This document shows positions 62,452-64,000 of a stretch of 64,000 bases of DNA, piece by piece. Within the stretch, counting starts at the first letter, position 1. Each line of letters begins with the position of its first letter. Origin of the DNA: Acaudatibacter sp035532115 (GTDB lineage Bacteria > Pseudomonadota > Alphaproteobacteria > Caulobacterales > Caulobacteraceae); contig DATKRO010000037.1 of the NCBI GenBank assembly GCA_035532115.1, forward strand, positions 1-64,000, in the 5' to 3' direction. Below the pieces are notes generated by a model, which was not told where the DNA came from, made no database searches, and was given only the letters and a program-made list of their open reading frames with translations. Position numbers and translations under genes: made by a program.

Positions 62452-62627
62452 CCGGCGGCGCCGGCCAGAGGCGGCGCCGGATTTGCCTCGCGCGGCAGCC
62501 TCGCCTTAGGTTTGGACATGGGGCGAAACCAGTCCGTATACGTTGCGTCGCCTCGCGTGGTTCGGCGGCAGGAGTTCAATTCGATCAACGGCCGCCGCCG
62601 ACGGCCCCGGGCGAACGGAGGTCACGG

Positions 62628-63302
62628 ATGCTGAGCCAGTGGGAACTCGTCGCGCGACTGCTGCTGGCGGCGGGTCTCGGCAGCGTCGTCGGGCTCGAAC
62701 GCGAGCGTCTGCAGTGGGCCGCGGGGCTGCGCACGCACATGCTGGTCAGCGTCGGCTCGTGCCTGATCATCATCGTTTCGGCCTATGGCTTCCGCTCGGT
62801 TCTGAGCCAGCGGGTGGTTCTGGACCCCTCGCGGATCGCCGCCCAGGTGGTCACCGGCGTCGGCTTCCTCGGCGCGGGGTCGATCATCCTGCGCAACGAG
62901 GCGATCAAGGGCCTGACCACGGCGGCGAGCATCTGGGCCGTCGCCGGCATCGGTCTGGCCTCCGGCGCCGGCCTCTACAGCGCGGCCGTCGTCACGACCT
63001 TGATCATCCTCGTCATTCTGGCGGGACTGAAGCCGCTGGAGGAGCGGTTCCGGGCATCGCGCACCAATCTCGAATTGCACATCAAGACGCGCCGAGGCGA
63101 TCTCTCCCTGGGGCGGCTGGAGCAGGCCCTCGGCGGGCGCGCCGGCCGCGTCAAGCAGATCGTCGTCCGGCCGGCCGAAGATGACGCGCTGGACGACGTG
63201 ACGCTCTTGCTGACGCGCGTCTCGGCCGCGGACACGGCCGACATCGTGCGCAAGCTGAAGGCGGTGGACGGCGTTCTGCAGATCGGCGAGGCCAACGCCT
63301 GA
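62628..63302 (+). CDS. MgtC/SapB-family membrane protein
   Basis: Product of 224 residues with four to five helices: WELVARLLLAAGLGSVVGLERERLQWAAGLRTHMLVSVGSCLIIIVSAYGF and PSRIAAQVVTGVGFLGAGSIILRNEAIKGLTTAASIWAVAGIGLASGAGLYSAAVVTTLIILVILAGL. This is the MgtC core with the R-x-R motif near LERERLQ and the VGFLGAGSI signature. The C-terminal soluble domain (residues about 145-224) is ACT-like. Relatives adjust magnesium or membrane potential under low magnesium or acid. Confidence 0.92.
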   Translation: MLSQWELVARLLLAAGLGSVVGLERERLQWAAGLRTHMLVSVGSCLIIIVSAYGFRSVLSQRVVLDPSRIAAQVVTGVGFLGAGSIILRNEAIKGLTTAASIWAVAGIGLASGAGLYSAAVVTTLIILVILAGLKPLEERFRASRTNLELHIKTRRGDLSLGRLEQALGGRAGRVKQIVVRPAEDDALDDVTLLLTRVSAADTADIVRKLKAVDGVLQIGEANA

Positions 63303-63330
63303 GCCGCGCCTGCGCCCGCGGGTGCTCCAG

Positions 63331-63543
63331 TCAGGCGGCGGGCGCGGCCCCCAGGGGCCTCCAGGCGCTCTCGAGCCAGGCGTCTTCGCGCCGCCAGGCA
63401 TGAATCTCGCCGCAGCGCTCGCAGCGGAAGCTGTATTCGCCGCGCAACGCCTCGAAGGCGGACGGGCGCAGCCTCATGATGGTGTTCACCGCCGTGCCGG
63501 TGGCGGGGCATCTGATCACCACGCGCTGGATGGCGTCGCTCAC
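63331..63543 (-). CDS. Small zinc-ribbon-like protein coupled to infA
   Basis: Product of 70 residues, family not recognised. MSDAIQRVVIRCPATGTAVNTIMRLRPSAFEALRGEYSFRCERCGEIHAWRREDAWLESAWRPLGAAP contains an isolated Cys in IRCPATG and a CxxC pair in FRCERCGEIHAW, which could form a half or full zinc knuckle. The GTG at 63543 overlaps the infA stop by 4 bp (GTGA). It should be made together with IF-1 and may bind RNA or protein. No functional claim beyond this. Confidence 0.72.
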   Translation of the reverse strand: MSDAIQRVVIRCPATGTAVNTIMRLRPSAFEALRGEYSFRCERCGEIHAWRREDAWLESAWRPLGAAPAA

Positions 63544-63812
63544 CGGCGCGGCCTGTAGGGCGCACGCCGTCCCGGCCCGGTCGGCGGCGCGCCCTCGCGA
63601 TGGCGGAAGATCAGTCGGCCGCGGGTGAGATCATAGGGCGTCATCTCCACCGTGACCCGGTCGCCCACCATGCTGCGGATGCGGTGCTTGCGCATCTTGC
63701 CGGCGGTGTAGACCAGGATCATCCGGTCGCCGTCGAGCTTCACGCGGAACTGGCCGCCCGGCAGGATCTCGGCGATGACGCCTTCCAGTTCAAGGGCTTC
63801 TTCCTTGGCCAT
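63540..63812 (-). CDS. infA: Translation initiation factor IF-1 with a basic C-terminal extension
   Basis: Essential factor that binds the ribosomal A site during initiation. The 90-residue product (ATG 63812) begins MAKEEALELEGVIAEILPGGQFRVKLDGDRMILVYTAGKMRKHRIRSMVGDRVTVEMTPYDLTRGRLIFR, the full OB fold of about 72 residues. An 18-residue Arg/Pro/Gly-rich tail (HREGAPPTGPGRRAPYRPRR) follows. Upstream ATGs in frame to 63893 are not needed. It overlaps the zinc-ribbon gene. A cold-shock gene lies upstream on the same strand. Confidence 0.96.
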   Translation of the reverse strand: MAKEEALELEGVIAEILPGGQFRVKLDGDRMILVYTAGKMRKHRIRSMVGDRVTVEMTPYDLTRGRLIFRHREGAPPTGPGRRAPYRPRR

Positions 63813-63888
63813 GCGCCTCCTCTGGGCAGCGGAGTCAGAGCCCCGCGAGTGAGAAACGTCGCCAGTCGACCCGCGGAGGGGCGAGAAC

Positions 63889-63916
63889 TCCACCCGGCCC
63901 TCGAGGGCCGGGTGGA
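63889..63916 (-). terminator. Palindromic hairpin after the cold-shock gene
   Basis: A perfect 28-bp palindrome (12-bp stem when a 4-base TCGA loop is allowed) that starts 14 bp after the cold-shock stop and lies upstream of infA. No T-run follows on the minus strand, so it is either a Rho-independent-like terminator of low efficiency or a barrier to transcript decay. Confidence 0.6.
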
Positions 63917-63930
63917 TGGTCTTGCGCGCC

Positions 63931-64000
63931 TCAGGCCGACTGCAGGTCGACGGCGGACTCGCGCCCGGTCTTGCCGTCGCGCTGCACGTCGTAGCCGACC
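63931..64000 (-). CDS. Cold-shock domain protein, C-terminal end only
   Basis: The last 21-22 residues run into the window edge: VGYDVQRDGKTGRESAVDLQSA, then TGA at 63931. The VxYDVQRDGKTGRESAxDL ending is the C-terminal strand of a CspA-type OB fold as found in alphaproteobacterial cold-shock proteins. Whether it has one or two cold-shock domains cannot be seen. The palindrome at 63889 follows the stop. Confidence 0.82.
   Translation of the reverse strand, partial: VGYDVQRDGKTGRESAVDLQSA

Overview
The window is about 70% GC. It carries a ribosomal RNA operon in alphaproteobacterial order (16S, tRNA-Ile, tRNA-Ala, 23S, 5S, tRNA-fMet). It also has a secE-nusG-rplK-rplA / rplJ-rplL block, a queA-tgt pair, a Kdo hydroxylase, methylmalonyl-CoA mutase genes and many lipid and aromatic housekeeping genes. 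This fits a free-living alphaproteobacterium, most likely of the Caulobacteraceae (Caulobacter/Phenylobacterium type). That placement rests on gene content and rRNA layout, not on a database comparison.

Layout. 1-5.9 kb: translation and transcription block on the minus strand (rplL, rplJ, then a PHP-type metallohydrolase and an opposite-strand acetyltransferase, then rplA, rplK, nusG, secE, tRNA-Trp). 6.3-15.6 kb: a secreted polyhistidine protein, two hotdog-fold dehydratase-like genes, tRNA-Lys, a lipoprotein, queuosine genes tgt/queA, a Gly/His/Tyr repeat protein, an HD hydrolase, a cyclophilin, an SDR, a Kdo hydroxylase, BON and CBS proteins. 15.6-29.7 kb: family 3 and family 13 glycosidases, a TPR-sulfotransferase, an S1 protease, a two-subunit chromate transporter with a Rap1a/Tai-like gene, a MarR-controlled efflux pump with a palindromic operator, a VOC protein, an EamA transporter and small membrane proteins. 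29.8-34.1 kb: mutA-mutB and a translationally coupled third gene. 34.1-37.5 kb: a LysR regulator divergent from a compact operon (unknown 194-aa protein, GNAT/autoinducer-synthase-like protein, isochorismatase-like hydrolase, 84-aa protein). 37.5-55.4 kb: mixed metabolic genes, including topoisomerase IB, a flavin monooxygenase-like protein with an ADH, an ArsR-SRPBCC pair, tesB, glpK, a GST, a VOC protein, an SMP-30 protein, a PRPP synthetase paralogue, a membrane glycosyltransferase whose reading frame runs into tRNA-Gln, and a Uma2 gene. 55.4-61.1 kb: the rrn operon with two candidate promoters. 61.3-64 kb: a glycosyltransferase, an MgtC protein, a small zinc-ribbon protein, infA and the end of a cold-shock gene.

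Operon logic is mostly visible as 4-bp ATGA/GTGA/TTGA overlaps. These join queA-tgt, MarR-MFS, the Rap1a gene and both chromate subunits, mutA-mutB-third gene, the 194-aa protein and GNAT, ArsR-SRPBCC, cyclophilin-HD, and infA with the zinc ribbon. I see no CRISPR array, insertion sequence, integrase or prophage genes. The most unusual points are a sharply bounded island of A/T-ending codons inside mutB, the LysR/GNAT/isochorismatase locus, the split of the L11-L1/L10-L12 cluster, the CDS that terminates inside tRNA-Gln, and natural 9- and 10-residue histidine tracts in a small exported protein.
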